From assembly GCF_023740735.1 (NCBI RefSeq), contig NZ_JAMRXH010000003.1:248001-312000 (forward strand): a stretch of 64,000 nt of DNA. Direction: 5' to 3'. Below are positions 8,357-17,598 of the stretch, one piece after another. The notes under the pieces were generated by a model. It was not told the origin of the DNA. It did no database searches and saw only the letters and a program-made list of their open reading frames with translations. Made by a program: the position numbers and the translations under genes. Every line of letters begins with the position of its first letter. Positions within the stretch are counted from its first letter, which is position 1. Source of the stretch: Nocardia sp. CDC159. GTDB lineage: Bacteria > Actinomycetota > Actinomycetes > Mycobacteriales > Mycobacteriaceae.

Positions 8357-9708
8357 CCGCCGCGCCGCTACCGCCCGTCGACGATGCGACCGCCGAACGG
8401 CTGGCCGCCGCGCTGCGCTGCGTGACCGTCTCGTCCGAGGGCGGCGCCGCGCCCGACGCCGAATTCGACCGGCTGGCAGCGCTGCTCGAGACGTCGTTTC
8501 CGCTCGTGCACGCCGAACTCGAACTGGAGTGTTTCGGGCACAGCAGGCTCTACCGCTGGACCGGAACCGAATCCGGGGATGCGGTCATCCTGCTGGCCCA
8601 TCTGGATGTGGTGCCCGTCGACGACGAGCAGCGCTGGACCCATCCCCCGTTCGCCGGGGTCGTCGACGACGAATTCATCTGGGGCCGGGGCGCGATCGAC
8701 GACAAGAGCCGGGTGCTGGCGATTCTGGAGGCCGTGGAGGCGGCGCTGCGGGCGGGCCGCAAACCCCGGCGCACGGTGTATCTGGCATTCGGGCACGACG
8801 AGGAGGTCTTCGGCCTCGACGGCGCGACGCGGATCGCCGCGCGGCTGCGCGAGGAGGGCGTGCGGGCGGAGCTGCTGCTCGACGAGGGCGGGGTGATCCT
8901 GACCGGGATGACCGGGATGCGGCGACCGGTCGCCTCGATCATGCGTGGTGAGAAGGGCTGGGCCACGGTGCGGCTGGCGGTCACCGACGCGGGCGGGCAT
9001 TCGTCGATGCCGGGTCGCCGCACGGCGGTGGGGCGGATCGCGCGCGCGGTCTCGCGGCTGCAGGAGCGGCCGATGCCGCTGCGCATGACCCCGGTGGTGC
9101 TGGACATGCTCACCGCCCTGCGGCCCGAACTGCCCGCGCCGCTGCGCCGGGCGCTGGGCGTCCTGCCGCACGGCGGGGCGGCCGTCGCCCGGGTACTGGC
9201 CCTGCGTCCGCAGACCGAGGCGCTGGTGCGCACCACCACCGCACCCACGGTGATCCGCGGCGGCGTCAAGGCGAACGTCTTGCCGCAGCAGGCCGAGGCG
9301 TTGGTGAATTTCCGCATCCTGCAGGGCGATTCGGTCTCCGGCGTGCTACAGCACTGCCGTCGCGTGGTCCGCGACGACCGGGTCGCGATCACCCTGCACG
9401 GGCGGTCCTCCGAACCCTCCCCGATCAGCCCCACCGGCCCCGCCTACACCCTGATCGCCGACCTCACCCGCGAACTCGTCCCCGACGCCGTGATCACCAC
9501 CGGCGTCGTCCCCGGCGCCACCGACTCCCGCCACTACGAGGGCCTGGCCACCGCCCGCTGCAACTTCGCCCCCATCATCCTGTCCGCCCCCGACCTGGAA
9601 CGCATCCACGGCACCGACGAACGCCTCTCCCGCCGAAACTACGCCCGCCTCATCGAATTCAACCACCGCCTCCTCACCCACCTCACCGAGCCCCCCGCCG
9701 CTCGCTGA
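8353..9708 (+). CDS. M20/M25/M40-family metallopeptidase, 451 aa
   Basis: Cytosolic zinc peptidase or amidohydrolase. Metal-site motifs are visible: L-L-A-H-L-D-V-V-P (first His/Asp), G-R-G-A-I-D-D-K (bridging Asp), G-H-D-E-E-V-F-G (catalytic Glu), and a late H in the C-terminal half. The dimerisation domain lies between roughly residues 190 and 320. It overlaps the CocE-type gene by four bases (ATGA), so both are probably translated together, with the secreted enzyme releasing material this one completes. That functional link is inferred. Confidence 0.88.
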   Translation: MTAAPLPPVDDATAERLAAALRCVTVSSEGGAAPDAEFDRLAALLETSFPLVHAELELECFGHSRLYRWTGTESGDAVILLAHLDVVPVDDEQRWTHPPFAGVVDDEFIWGRGAIDDKSRVLAILEAVEAALRAGRKPRRTVYLAFGHDEEVFGLDGATRIAARLREEGVRAELLLDEGGVILTGMTGMRRPVASIMRGEKGWATVRLAVTDAGGHSSMPGRRTAVGRIARAVSRLQERPMPLRMTPVVLDMLTALRPELPAPLRRALGVLPHGGAAVARVLALRPQTEALVRTTTAPTVIRGGVKANVLPQQAEALVNFRILQGDSVSGVLQHCRRVVRDDRVAITLHGRSSEPSPISPTGPAYTLIADLTRELVPDAVITTGVVPGATDSRHYEGLATARCNFAPIILSAPDLERIHGTDERLSRRNYARLIEFNHRLLTHLTEPPAAR

Positions 9709-9958
9709 CGCCCGCGGCGGGGGGATGGGGAGCAACTCGCCCGGAGTTGGGTGCGGTGGTCGTGAGGTTCGGGGGTGATGTCGAGGATGGTGAGGAAGGC
9801 GGTGGCCGAGGACCTGGCCGTGGCTGTCGTCGACGAACTCGAACAGCCGGGCCCCGACCGGCACTTCACCGTCGCGCACTGAGCCGGAGTGCGAAAATCG
9901 GGCATCGCGGGCGGCCGGTGGGTGACAATGGCCCGGTTGCGACAGCACGGAGGCGAGC
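9709..9958. other. Spacer without a convincing gene
   Basis: It begins with a C-rich/G-rich hairpin (about 9700-9722) that could weakly terminate the M20 gene. A 34-codon plus-strand frame at 9778-9882 lacks a clear ribosome-binding site and is not called. The right end should contain the lipase promoter; GGAGGCGAGC before 9959 is its ribosome-binding site. Confidence 0.4.
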
Positions 9959-10798
9959 ATGGCCCGCAGTGGGACCGGGGAATTCGACGGACGTGGCGGG
10001 CGGGTCTTCTGGCGCGCCTGGCTGCCCGAGGAGCGGGCGCGCGCGGTGATCGCGCTGGTGCACGGGGTGGCCGAACATTCCGGACGCTACGAACACGTCG
10101 GGCGGCGACTGGCCGGAGCCGGATACGCGGTTCATGCCCTCGATCACATCGGACACGGGCGGTCGGGCGGGGCGCAGGCCAATATCGGCTCGATCGACGG
10201 TGCGGCGGACAATGTTTCGGCGCTGCTCGAATTCGCGGCGGCGGAGCATCCGGGGCTGCCGCGGTTCGTTGTGGCGCACAGTATGGGCAGTCTCGTCGCG
10301 CTGTATTTGGCCACCCGTGCGCCGTTGCGGATCGCCGGGATCGCGGTGTCGGCGCCACCGCTGGTGATCGAGGTGGGGAATGCGGCGCAGCGGCTGGCGG
10401 CGCCGCTGCTGAGCCGGATCGCACCCAATCTCGGTGTGCTGAAATTGGATTCGTCGGCCATCAGCCGCGATCCGGAGGTGGTCCGCGCCTACGACGCCGA
10501 CCCGATGGTGTTTCGCGGCAAGCTGCCCGCCCGCACCGCCACCGAGATCCTGAACGCCGCCGAGGCCGTGCGCGCGCGGCTGGACCGGCTCACCGTGCCG
10601 ACCCTGGTCATGCACGGCACCGCCGACGAACTCGCCGCCCCGGCGAGCACCGACCTCATCGAGCGCGACGCCGCCGCGAAGGAACTGACCGTGCGCCGCT
10701 ATCCGGGCCTCTATCACGAGATCTTCAACGAGCCGGAACGCGACGTGGTGCTCACCGATCTGGTCGAATGGCTGGATCGACACCTCGCCGCGCACTGA
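9959..10798 (+). CDS. Alpha/beta hydrolase, monoacylglycerol-lipase-like, 279 aa
   Basis: Probable lipase acting on monoglycerides. It shows A-L-V-H-G-V-A-E-H-S-G-R-Y (oxyanion region with the conserved HG), L-D-H-I-G-H-G-R-S-G-G, the nucleophile elbow A-H-S-M-G-S, an Asp in H-G-T-A-D-E, and the terminal His in Y-H-E-I-F-N-E. These match bacterial MGLs such as Rv0183. GGAGGCGAGC precedes ATG 9959. It is monocistronic as far as the spacing shows. Substrate range is inferred from family. Confidence 0.85.
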   Translation: MARSGTGEFDGRGGRVFWRAWLPEERARAVIALVHGVAEHSGRYEHVGRRLAGAGYAVHALDHIGHGRSGGAQANIGSIDGAADNVSALLEFAAAEHPGLPRFVVAHSMGSLVALYLATRAPLRIAGIAVSAPPLVIEVGNAAQRLAAPLLSRIAPNLGVLKLDSSAISRDPEVVRAYDADPMVFRGKLPARTATEILNAAEAVRARLDRLTVPTLVMHGTADELAAPASTDLIERDAAAKELTVRRYPGLYHEIFNEPERDVVLTDLVEWLDRHLAAH

Positions 10799-10871
10799 GC
10801 AAGATCACGATTTGCCCCGCAGCGCCCCGATTGTTCAGCTTATGGCAACCGTACGCTGCTAGCTTGCGGTC

Positions 10872-11639
10872 GTGTCCGCACGTCTGGTGGTGAGTATCCA
10901 TGATGTCGCTCCGGCCAGCGAGGCCGAGACCGCGCGCTGGTGCGCCGATGCCGACGCGTTCGGGATTCCGGTCTCGCTGCTGGTGATACCCGGGCCGTGG
11001 CGCGGTGCTCGGCTGTCCGATGCGCCCGATTACGGAATGTTCTTACGCGAGCGTCGCGCCCACGGTGACGAGATCATGCTGCACGGCTGGGATCACACCG
11101 CGCCCGGCGACGGTTCGCTCGTGCGCCGGACGATCGCCCGGCTGATCGCCCGCGGCGCGGCCGAATTCGCCGCGCTCGACGAGGCCGGGGCCGACGCGCG
11201 GTTGCGGCCCGCGATCGCGGTCATGGACGAGATGGGCCTGGCGACAACGGGGTTCACCCCACCGGGCTGGCTGGCCTCCCCCGCCGCGCTGCGCCTGCTG
11301 TGCCGCGCCGGATTCTCACACACCACCGATCATTTCGGCGTGCGCGATCTGCGGACCGGCCGCCGCCACCGCGGCTTCGCGCTGTCCCAGCGACCGGGCG
11401 GGCGCGGCGAGCAGACCGCCGCCTGGCTGATGCGCACGCTGGCCCGCCGTACCGCCCTGCGCGGCGGATTCGTCCGCATCGCCCTGCATCCGGACGATCT
11501 ACACCGCCCGGGCCTGCGCGACGCGGCGCTGCGCGCGATCGATGCCGCCCTCGGCGCGGGCGCCCGCCCGATGACCTATGCGGAGGTGATCGGCTGCGCG
11601 GGCATGCGGGTCGTCGCACCGCGCGAGGTGATCGGCTGA
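10872..11639 (+). CDS. DUF2334 polysaccharide-deacetylase-like protein, 255 aa
   Basis: Carbohydrate esterase-type TIM-like fold. The start S-I-H-D-V-A-P (residues 8-14) carries the metal-binding Asp, followed by M-L-H-G-W-D-H (about 73-79) with the His pair, and I-A-L-H-P-D-D-L near residue 200. No signal peptide or transmembrane segment is seen. GTG 10872 is the start in the correct frame. Its stop overlaps the next ATG by one base, so deacetylase and glycosyltransferase are coupled and may modify the same glycan or glycolipid (inference). Confidence 0.83.
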   Translation: MSARLVVSIHDVAPASEAETARWCADADAFGIPVSLLVIPGPWRGARLSDAPDYGMFLRERRAHGDEIMLHGWDHTAPGDGSLVRRTIARLIARGAAEFAALDEAGADARLRPAIAVMDEMGLATTGFTPPGWLASPAALRLLCRAGFSHTTDHFGVRDLRTGRRHRGFALSQRPGGRGEQTAAWLMRTLARRTALRGGFVRIALHPDDLHRPGLRDAALRAIDAALGAGARPMTYAEVIGCAGMRVVAPREVIG

Positions 11640-12799
11640 TGCGAATCGTGCAGCTCGCCAACTTCTACACCCCGGCCTCGGGTGGGCTGCGCACCTGCGT
11701 CGACGAGATCGGGCGCGGCTATCTGGCCGCCGGGCACGACCGCGTGCTGGTGGTCCCCGGCCTGGCCGACGCGGACGAATCCACCCCCGCCGGTCGGCGA
11801 ATCACCCTGCGCGGCCCGCGATTCGGCGGGGCGGGCTATCACGTGCTCACCGCGCGGCGCACCCGCCCGCTGCTACAGCGGCTGCGCCCGGACGTGCTCG
11901 AATGCAGCGACAAGCTGAGCGTGCGGTGGCTCGCGCCCTGGGCCCGCCGCGCCGGGGTGCCGCTGGTGCTGTTCTCGCACGAGCGCATCGACGCCATCCT
12001 GCGGCCGCGGGTGCCACCCGGCTTTCCGCTGTCGACGGCCGCGGACCTGGCCAACCGGCGGCTGTCGGCGCGTGCCCACCACATCATCGTCACCTCGGGT
12101 TTCGCCCGCGACGAGTTCACCCGCATCGGTGCGCGCAATGTGCACCGCATCCCCCTGGGCGTGGACCTGGAGACCTTCCGGCCGCTGGAGCCGTTCCCGG
12201 GCCGGTTGCGCCTGGTGGCCGATCGGCATATCGACCGGACCGCAACGCCTTCCGACCGCGGCGTGGTGGGCCTGGTCCTGGTGAGCCGACTGTCCCGGGA
12301 GAAGCGACCCGGCCGGGCGATCGAGGCCCTGCGGCTGCTGCGGGCGGGCGGCATCGACGCCGAACTCACCGTCGTCGGCGACGGACCGCTGCGGGATCGC
12401 CTGCGCGAGCGGTCATCCGGGCTGCCGGTGACCTTCGCCGGGCACGTCTCCGACCGCCGCGCCGTGGCCCGCATGGTCGCCGCCGCCGATATCGCGGTCT
12501 GCCCCTCGCCCGCCGAAACCTTCGGCCTGGCCGTGCTGGAGGCCCTGGCCTGCGGCACCCCCGTGGTGGTCCCCCGCGCCGGGGCCGCCCGCGAGCTACT
12601 CGGACCGACCGGCTCGGGACTCGAATGCGACGGCACCCCACGGGGTTTGGCCACCGCGATCACCACCCTGCTCACCATCCCCGAACACTCCCGCCGCGCC
12701 GCCGCCCGCCGTAGCGCCGAACGCTTCCCGTGGTCGGCCACGGTCGCCGAATTGCTCTCCCTCTATGCCGATTTCGAGCCCGAGATGCGCTCGGCCTGA
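11639..12799 (+). CDS. GT4-family glycosyltransferase, 386 aa
   Basis: GT-B-fold retaining glycosyltransferase. The N-terminal domain begins with M-R-I-V-Q-L-A-N-F-Y-T-P-A-S-G-G-L-R; the C-terminal sugar-nucleotide domain has L-V-S-R-L-S-R-E-K-R-P, V-V-G-D-G-P-L, and the E-x7-E motif region P-A-E-T-F-G-L-A-V-L-E-A-L-A-C-G-T-P-V-V. It resembles actinobacterial mannosyltransferases (PimB/MgtA group), but donor and acceptor cannot be read from sequence. It is coupled to the DUF2334 gene; its 3' end overlaps the convergent GNAT gene by 37 bases. Confidence 0.85.
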   Translation: MRIVQLANFYTPASGGLRTCVDEIGRGYLAAGHDRVLVVPGLADADESTPAGRRITLRGPRFGGAGYHVLTARRTRPLLQRLRPDVLECSDKLSVRWLAPWARRAGVPLVLFSHERIDAILRPRVPPGFPLSTAADLANRRLSARAHHIIVTSGFARDEFTRIGARNVHRIPLGVDLETFRPLEPFPGRLRLVADRHIDRTATPSDRGVVGLVLVSRLSREKRPGRAIEALRLLRAGGIDAELTVVGDGPLRDRLRERSSGLPVTFAGHVSDRRAVARMVAAADIAVCPSPAETFGLAVLEALACGTPVVVPRAGAARELLGPTGSGLECDGTPRGLATAITTLLTIPEHSRRAAARRSAERFPWSATVAELLSLYADFEPEMRSA

Positions 12800-13341
12800 T
12801 ACCAGTCGCCGCGCAGCAGTTCGTATTCGACCTCGCCGTACTCGGTTCCGGGCAGCGGATCGTCGAAGTGCAGGTGGAAGGTGCGCACGTAGCCCAGTCC
12901 GACCTTCTCCAGCACCCGGCGCGAGGCGCGATTGACCGCCATGGTCTGCGCCCAAACCCGTTGCACGCCATGATCGGTGAATCCCGCGCGAATCAGCGCC
13001 CGCGCGCCCTCGGTGGCATATCCGCGGCCCCAGACCGACGCCATCAGCCGATAGCCCAGCTCCACCTCCGTCACGTTGCCATCCCCGGGCGGTTGCAGCG
13101 CGAGCCAACCCACGAACGCCCCCGTCGCCCGCTCGACGGCGGCAAAGCGCCCCAGCGGTCCGTGCCGGTAGTCGCGCAGGATGCGCGGCAGCACCTCGTC
13201 GGTGATCTCGGCCCGCGGCGTGGGCTCGCCGGTGAGATAGCGCATCACGGCGGGATCGCTGTCCAGCTGGACCAGGTTGTCGACATCGGCCGCGGTGAAT
13301 CGGCGCAGCATGAGACGGTCGGTTTCCAGGAATACCTCCAC
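12763..13341 (-). CDS. RimJ/RimL-type GNAT N-acetyltransferase, 192 aa
   Basis: Acetyl-CoA-dependent N-acetyltransferase. It begins E-T-D-R-L-M-L-R-R-F, has the acetyl-CoA loop region M-A-S-V-W-G-R-G-Y-A-T-E-G, and V-N-R-A-S-R-R-V-L-E-K-V-G near the C-terminus. The likely start is GTG 13341 directly before E-V-F-L-E-T; longer frames are low-complexity. The stop lies inside the glycosyltransferase gene on the other strand. Substrate (protein N-terminus or small amine) is unknown. Confidence 0.8.
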   Translation of the reverse strand: MEVFLETDRLMLRRFTAADVDNLVQLDSDPAVMRYLTGEPTPRAEITDEVLPRILRDYRHGPLGRFAAVERATGAFVGWLALQPPGDGNVTEVELGYRLMASVWGRGYATEGARALIRAGFTDHGVQRVWAQTMAVNRASRRVLEKVGLGYVRTFHLHFDDPLPGTEYGEVEYELLRGDWYQAERISGSKSA

Positions 13342-13351
13342 CCGGAAAGTT

Positions 13352-14233
13352 CTAGCCGACGGCAACCAGTTGCGGCACGTCCTTTTCGTCGTGCAGGGTG
13401 GGCGAATTCGCCAGCAGCGCGACACCACCGATGATGAGTCCCGCCGCCAGGGCCAGCGGGAGGGGGTAGACGTGCGCGGTGGTGACGAACAGGGTGAGCC
13501 CGGCGGTATAGCTGAGGACCGGATCGGTGATGGTCATGGTGGTGAGGGCGGTGGGCAGCGAGCCGCGGGCGAAGGCCTCCTGGGTGAGCAGCGCGCCGAC
13601 CGTGGTCGAGATCGGCACTCCCAGCAGGGCCGGGCTCAGCTCGGGCAGGGCGGCGGCCGCGATGGACACCAGTACGGCCGTGGTGGCGACGCAGCAGCCG
13701 GAGGCCATCGCGATCAGCGCCGAGCGCAGCTGCGGGGAGCGGGCCGTGCGCGCGAGCGCCAACAACACCACGACCGCGCCCGCGACCACGGCCGCCGCCG
13801 CGGGTAGCCGGTCGACCCGCAGCGCACCGTGCGGCACCCCGTGCAGAATCAGCACCACCAGCCCGCAGCACACCGCCGCGGTCCCCGCCCAGTCGCGCCG
13901 CAGCAGTGGCCGCTGCCGCCGCCCCGCCGCCAGCGGCAGCGCGAACAGCAACTGCATCACCAGCAGCGCCTGCACCATCGACAGCGCCCCGTACCGCAGC
14001 GCGGCCGCATGCAGGACGAACCCGGTCGCACTCGCCCCCTGCCCCACCAGCCACCGCCGATTCGTCACCAATGTCCGTGCGATCCCGATGATCGCCAGAT
14101 TTCGCACCCGCGCATCGGCCAGCGCCGCCCGTCGCGCACTCCCCTGCTGCAACGACGCCGCCACCGCGAACAACGACGCGGACAGCAGCGCCAGCACACC
14201 CCCCACCACCTCCCCGCGCGCCAGTCCCGTCAT
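13352..14233 (-). CDS. DMT-superfamily membrane transporter, 293 aa
   Basis: Integral membrane protein with about nine or ten hydrophobic segments, the first at residues 9-27 (V-V-G-G-V-L-A-L-L-S-A-S-L-F). Layout and the two-fold repeat match drug/metabolite (EamA-like) exporters of actinobacteria. ATG 14233 is preceded by a purine-rich stretch. It precedes the GNAT gene by ten bases on the same strand, so the two are probably co-transcribed. Substrate unknown. Confidence 0.75.
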   Translation of the reverse strand: MTGLARGEVVGGVLALLSASLFAVAASLQQGSARRAALADARVRNLAIIGIARTLVTNRRWLVGQGASATGFVLHAAALRYGALSMVQALLVMQLLFALPLAAGRRQRPLLRRDWAGTAAVCCGLVVLILHGVPHGALRVDRLPAAAAVVAGAVVVLLALARTARSPQLRSALIAMASGCCVATTAVLVSIAAAALPELSPALLGVPISTTVGALLTQEAFARGSLPTALTTMTITDPVLSYTAGLTLFVTTAHVYPLPLALAAGLIIGGVALLANSPTLHDEKDVPQLVAVG

Positions 14234-14311
14234 GTGTTCATCCTGAGCACCCCCGGTGAACCGCGGTTGGCCACCGAATGGACGGCTGTGATCGGCTGGA
14301 CCGGATCCGGC

Positions 14312-15607
14312 TCACTCCCGAACGCGCAGCGCGAGGACCGACAGACCGGCGACGACCAGGTAGATTCCCACCACCCACAGCCCGGCCCGCTGGGTACCGG
14401 TCAGATCGCGCAGCCACCCCGTCATGTAGGGCGCGGCGAACCCACTGATATTGCCGAGCGAATTGATCAGCGCGATGCCCCCGGCCGCGGCCGCACCGGA
14501 CAGGAAGGTACCCGGCAGCGCCCAGAAGGTGGGCAGCGCCGCCATCACCCCCGCCGCACAGATCGACACCGCGGTCATGGCGGCGAACGGATTGCCCAGA
14601 TACAGCGCGATCGGAATGGCCAGCCCGCCGAGCACCGCCGGCAGCATCACATGCCAGCGCCGCTCGCGCGTGCGGTCACCGTGGCGGCCCCACCACACCA
14701 TCGCGACCGCGCCGATCACATACGGCACCGCGGTGATCAGCCCACGCTGCACCACCGAATACTGCACGCCGTACTGCTGCTGGAATCCGGCGACGATGGT
14801 GGGCAGGAAGAAGCCCAGCGCATACAACCCGTAGGCGATGCCGCCGTAGATCGCCGCCAGCCCGAGTATGCGCGGATGGGTCAGCGCCTTGCGCAGCGTC
14901 CACTGCTCGTAGCGCTCGACCTCGGCCCGCTCGCGGTCGAGTTCGCCTGCCAGCCAGGCCCTTTCCTCGGGTGCCAGCCATCGCGCCCGCTCCGGACGGT
15001 CGGTGAGCCAGAACCAGGTCACCACGGCCAGCAGCAGCGCGGGCAGCCCCTCCACCAGGAACATGAACTGCCACCCGCGCAGTCCGAACACTCCGTCGCC
15101 GTACTGGATCAGCAGGCTCGACAGCGTGGACCCCACCGCGGTGGAGATCGGCACCGCCGTCATGAACAGCGCCACCACCCGCGCCCGATACGCCTGCGGG
15201 AACCAGTAGGTCAGATACAGCAGAATCCCGGGAAAGAATCCGGCCTCGGCCACCCCGAGCACGAACCGCAGCACGATCAGCACGGTCGCGTTCGGCACGA
15301 AGGCCATCGCCGTGGCGACGACACCCCAGCTCAGCATGATCCGGGCGATCCACCGCCGCGCCCCGAACCGGTGCAGCGCCAGATTACTGGGCACCTCCAG
15401 CACCAGATAGCCGAGAAAGAAGATTCCCGAGGCGAATCCGAACACCGTCTCGCTCAACCCGAGATCGGCCTTCAACCCGTTCGGCCCGGCGAACCCGATG
15501 TTCACCCGGTCCAGATAGTTCACGAAATACAGCAGCCCCAGAAACGGCACCAGCCGCAGCCCCACCCTGCGCAGTGTCCGGCGGGAGACGTCGTTGTCCA
15601 CAACCAC
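14312..15607 (-). CDS. MFS transporter, anion:cation symporter (ACS/phthalate permease-like), 431 aa
   Basis: Twelve-helix secondary transporter. Diagnostic ACS features: Y-F-V-N-Y-L-D-R-V-N-I-G-F-A near residues 27-40 and R-F-V-L-G-V-A-E-A-G-F-F-P-G near 113-126. ACS members import organic anions such as aromatic or hydroxylated acids. It begins six bases after the hydrolase gene and forms an operon with it, below a TetR-controlled promoter. The pair probably takes up and cleaves one compound. Confidence 0.88.
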   Translation of the reverse strand: MVVDNDVSRRTLRRVGLRLVPFLGLLYFVNYLDRVNIGFAGPNGLKADLGLSETVFGFASGIFFLGYLVLEVPSNLALHRFGARRWIARIMLSWGVVATAMAFVPNATVLIVLRFVLGVAEAGFFPGILLYLTYWFPQAYRARVVALFMTAVPISTAVGSTLSSLLIQYGDGVFGLRGWQFMFLVEGLPALLLAVVTWFWLTDRPERARWLAPEERAWLAGELDRERAEVERYEQWTLRKALTHPRILGLAAIYGGIAYGLYALGFFLPTIVAGFQQQYGVQYSVVQRGLITAVPYVIGAVAMVWWGRHGDRTRERRWHVMLPAVLGGLAIPIALYLGNPFAAMTAVSICAAGVMAALPTFWALPGTFLSGAAAAGGIALINSLGNISGFAAPYMTGWLRDLTGTQRAGLWVVGIYLVVAGLSVLALRVRE

Positions 15608-15613
15608 CGGACG

Positions 15614-16813
15614 CTACCGGGCGAATACGCCGTCCAGCCAATCGAACACGCGCTGGTGGGTGAGCAGCATGGCGCCCATGTGACAGTGTTCGCCCGCGCC
15701 CTCGGCGGCGGTGCCGACGAGGAAGTCCTTCGGGCAGCTCAGGGCCTGGTACACGCGCTCGGCCTCACCGGCGAAGAACTGGTCGTTCTCGGCGTCGAGA
15801 ACCACGGTGGGACAGGTGATCCGGTCGATCACGTCGGCGAGGGTGTAGCCCTCGGTGCGACGCACGAAATCGGCGGGCGAGGCCGCGCGGAAAGTCCACA
15901 CGCCGTTGCGGATCGCCCAGCGCATCTGGGTGTCGTACGCGGCCATCAGGTTCGCGACGGGATCGGCAGCATCGTCGCGCCCGGCGGCGATCCACTCCGC
16001 CAGGAACGGCGGCAGCATGCGCACGATCGCGGCATGGAAATCGAACAGCCCGTCGTTGAGCAGCAGCGCCGCGATCCGGGGTTCGAAGGCCGCGGCCCGC
16101 GCGGTCAGATAGCCGCCGAGGCTGTAGCCGTACAACGCGATTCGTTCGACGTCGACCTGCGGTAGTCCGACGGCGAAATCCAGCACGGGCGTGATCACCG
16201 CCTCCCAATCGGGCCGGAACGGCAGGCCCTGCTCGCGGATCATCGCGCCCTGACCGGGACCGTCGAAGGCCAGCACCTGATAGCCACGCGCCAGCGCCGC
16301 CGCCGCGAGCGCGAAATACGCCTCCTCCAGGGTGGAGTCGAAGCCGCTGTTGAAGATGACGGTAGGACGCGGCGCGTCGGAATCGTCGAGCAGGAACAGA
16401 TAGCCGGGAAGTGCGGTGTCCGCGTAGGGAATCGACACCGCGCGCACCGGGGTGTCGAGCAATTGCGCTGCCGCGGCGAAGGTTTCGCGCGACAGCCGCG
16501 ACAGCTCGCGCACCACCGGGTCGTCGGCCGGATGCTCGCGCCGGTAGAACTCGGCGGTGCGGTAGTAGTTCGAGGCGCGCAGTAGCGCCTCGCGGGCGCT
16601 CACCCGCCGCCCCCGGGCCAGGCAGTCGCGGCCGATCGCGTGCGCTCGCTGTGCGGTGGCGCGCCACTCGCGCAACCAGGACTCGTCGTCGCCCTCGACG
16701 ATCCGCGCCGCGGTGACCAGTACCTCGCCCAGTTCCGCTCCGTGATAGCAGGCGAACCCGGCCGTGCGCAGCGTCTCGAAGGAGTAGGACTCGTCGTCGA
16801 ACAGGAATTTCAT
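15614..16813 (-). CDS. Alpha/beta hydrolase, dihydropseudooxynicotine-hydrolase-like, 399 aa
   Basis: Two-part protein: a helical cap of about 125 residues (R-A-S-N-Y-Y-R-T-A-E-F-Y-R), then a hydrolase core with D-G-P-G-Q-G, nucleophile elbow G-Y-S-L-G-G (about residues 228-233), Asp in L-D-A-E-N-D-Q-F and a terminal His in G-E-H-C-H-M-G. This matches the C-C hydrolase/esterase group that includes 2,6-dihydropseudooxynicotine hydrolase. ATG 16813 starts the transcript facing the TetR gene. The real substrate is unknown. Confidence 0.83.
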   Translation of the reverse strand: MKFLFDDESYSFETLRTAGFACYHGAELGEVLVTAARIVEGDDESWLREWRATAQRAHAIGRDCLARGRRVSAREALLRASNYYRTAEFYRREHPADDPVVRELSRLSRETFAAAAQLLDTPVRAVSIPYADTALPGYLFLLDDSDAPRPTVIFNSGFDSTLEEAYFALAAAALARGYQVLAFDGPGQGAMIREQGLPFRPDWEAVITPVLDFAVGLPQVDVERIALYGYSLGGYLTARAAAFEPRIAALLLNDGLFDFHAAIVRMLPPFLAEWIAAGRDDAADPVANLMAAYDTQMRWAIRNGVWTFRAASPADFVRRTEGYTLADVIDRITCPTVVLDAENDQFFAGEAERVYQALSCPKDFLVGTAAEGAGEHCHMGAMLLTHQRVFDWLDGVFAR

Positions 16814-16835
16814 GGACTGACCTCACGATTCACGT

Positions 16836-16853
16836 CGATACGGCACCGTTTCG
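16836..16853. promoter_or_regulatory. TetR operator candidate 1 (imperfect 7-4-7 inverted repeat)
   Basis: CGATACG-GCAC-CGTTTCG, one mismatch from a perfect repeat. It lies 23 bases before the hydrolase start, with its centre exactly 50 bp from the second copy. Confidence 0.6.
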
Positions 16854-16885
16854 CCGTACATGAGGAACGTTAGGTCACTCAACGA

Positions 16886-16903
16886 CGAAACGCAACCGTT
16901 TCG
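16886..16903. promoter_or_regulatory. TetR operator candidate 2 (perfect 7-4-7 inverted repeat)
   Basis: CGAAACG-CAAC-CGTTTCG, just before the TetR start. Same right arm and spacing as copy 1, so the divergent regulator very probably binds both and represses itself and the operon. Confidence 0.65.
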
Positions 16904-16923
16904 GCGTTGCTAGAGTGATCGCC

Positions 16924-17523
16924 ATGAAACGCACCCCCGCTGGCGCCGCCGTCCTGCAGCCCCAGGTGACCGCCGCGATCCGGGAAGCCGCCTTCGCCGA
17001 ACTGGCCGAGGTCGGCTATGGAAAGCTGTCGATGGAGGCGGTCGCCCGGCGCGCGGGGGTCAGCAAGCCCACCCTCTATCGCCGCTGGCCCTCGAAACAG
17101 CAACTGGTCCTCGCCCTGGTCTCCGAGGTCGCCGTCACCGCGGCCGAGACGCCGGACACCGGATCGCTGCGCGGGGACCTGCGCGCCTACCTCGAGGCGA
17201 CCGCCGCCGGGCTGGCGCATCCGCTGGCGGCCCGCATCATTCCCGATCTGCTGGCCGAGGCGGTGCGCACGCCCGAATTGGCACGGGCGCTCCAGACCGG
17301 CCTCGGCGAGCAGCGCCGCGCCCGGGTGGCCGAGCTGCTGCGGCGCGGCATCGATCGCGGCGAACTGCCCGTCGATCTGAATATCGAACTCGCGCTGGAC
17401 TTCACGATCGGCCCGCTGTTCTGGCGGCAGACCCTGCGCGGCGACGCGACCGATCCGGACTACCTCGACGAGCTCGCCGAGATGGTGCTGCGCGCCCTGC
17501 GCGCCCGGCCCGACCACGCATAG
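16924..17523 (+). CDS. TetR/AcrR-family transcriptional regulator, 199 aa
   Basis: Typical TetR repressor. The N-terminal helix-turn-helix has V-A-R-R-A-G-V-S-K-P-T-L-Y-R-R-W-P-S-K (about residues 41-59), followed by a helical ligand-binding domain of the TetR_C type. ATG 16924 or the in-frame GTG 16915 could start it. It is divergent to the hydrolase-MFS operon with two matching inverted repeats between, so it is very likely the local repressor and its inducer relates to the transported compound. Confidence 0.9.
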   Translation: MKRTPAGAAVLQPQVTAAIREAAFAELAEVGYGKLSMEAVARRAGVSKPTLYRRWPSKQQLVLALVSEVAVTAAETPDTGSLRGDLRAYLEATAAGLAHPLAARIIPDLLAEAVRTPELARALQTGLGEQRRARVAELLRRGIDRGELPVDLNIELALDFTIGPLFWRQTLRGDATDPDYLDELAEMVLRALRARPDHA

Positions 17524-17598
17524 CCCCTCCGGCACCCGCCGGACGCCCTTCCCATTCGTCCTAGTGCCGGTGGTGGCCCCCGGGCCAGGATGGTGATC

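Noticed and set aside
7621..9450. Long plus-strand frame across the CocE and M20 genes
   Set aside because: The real frames carry the S15 and M20 motifs; only the tail of this frame coincides with the M20 protein, which has its own ATGA-coupled start at 8353.
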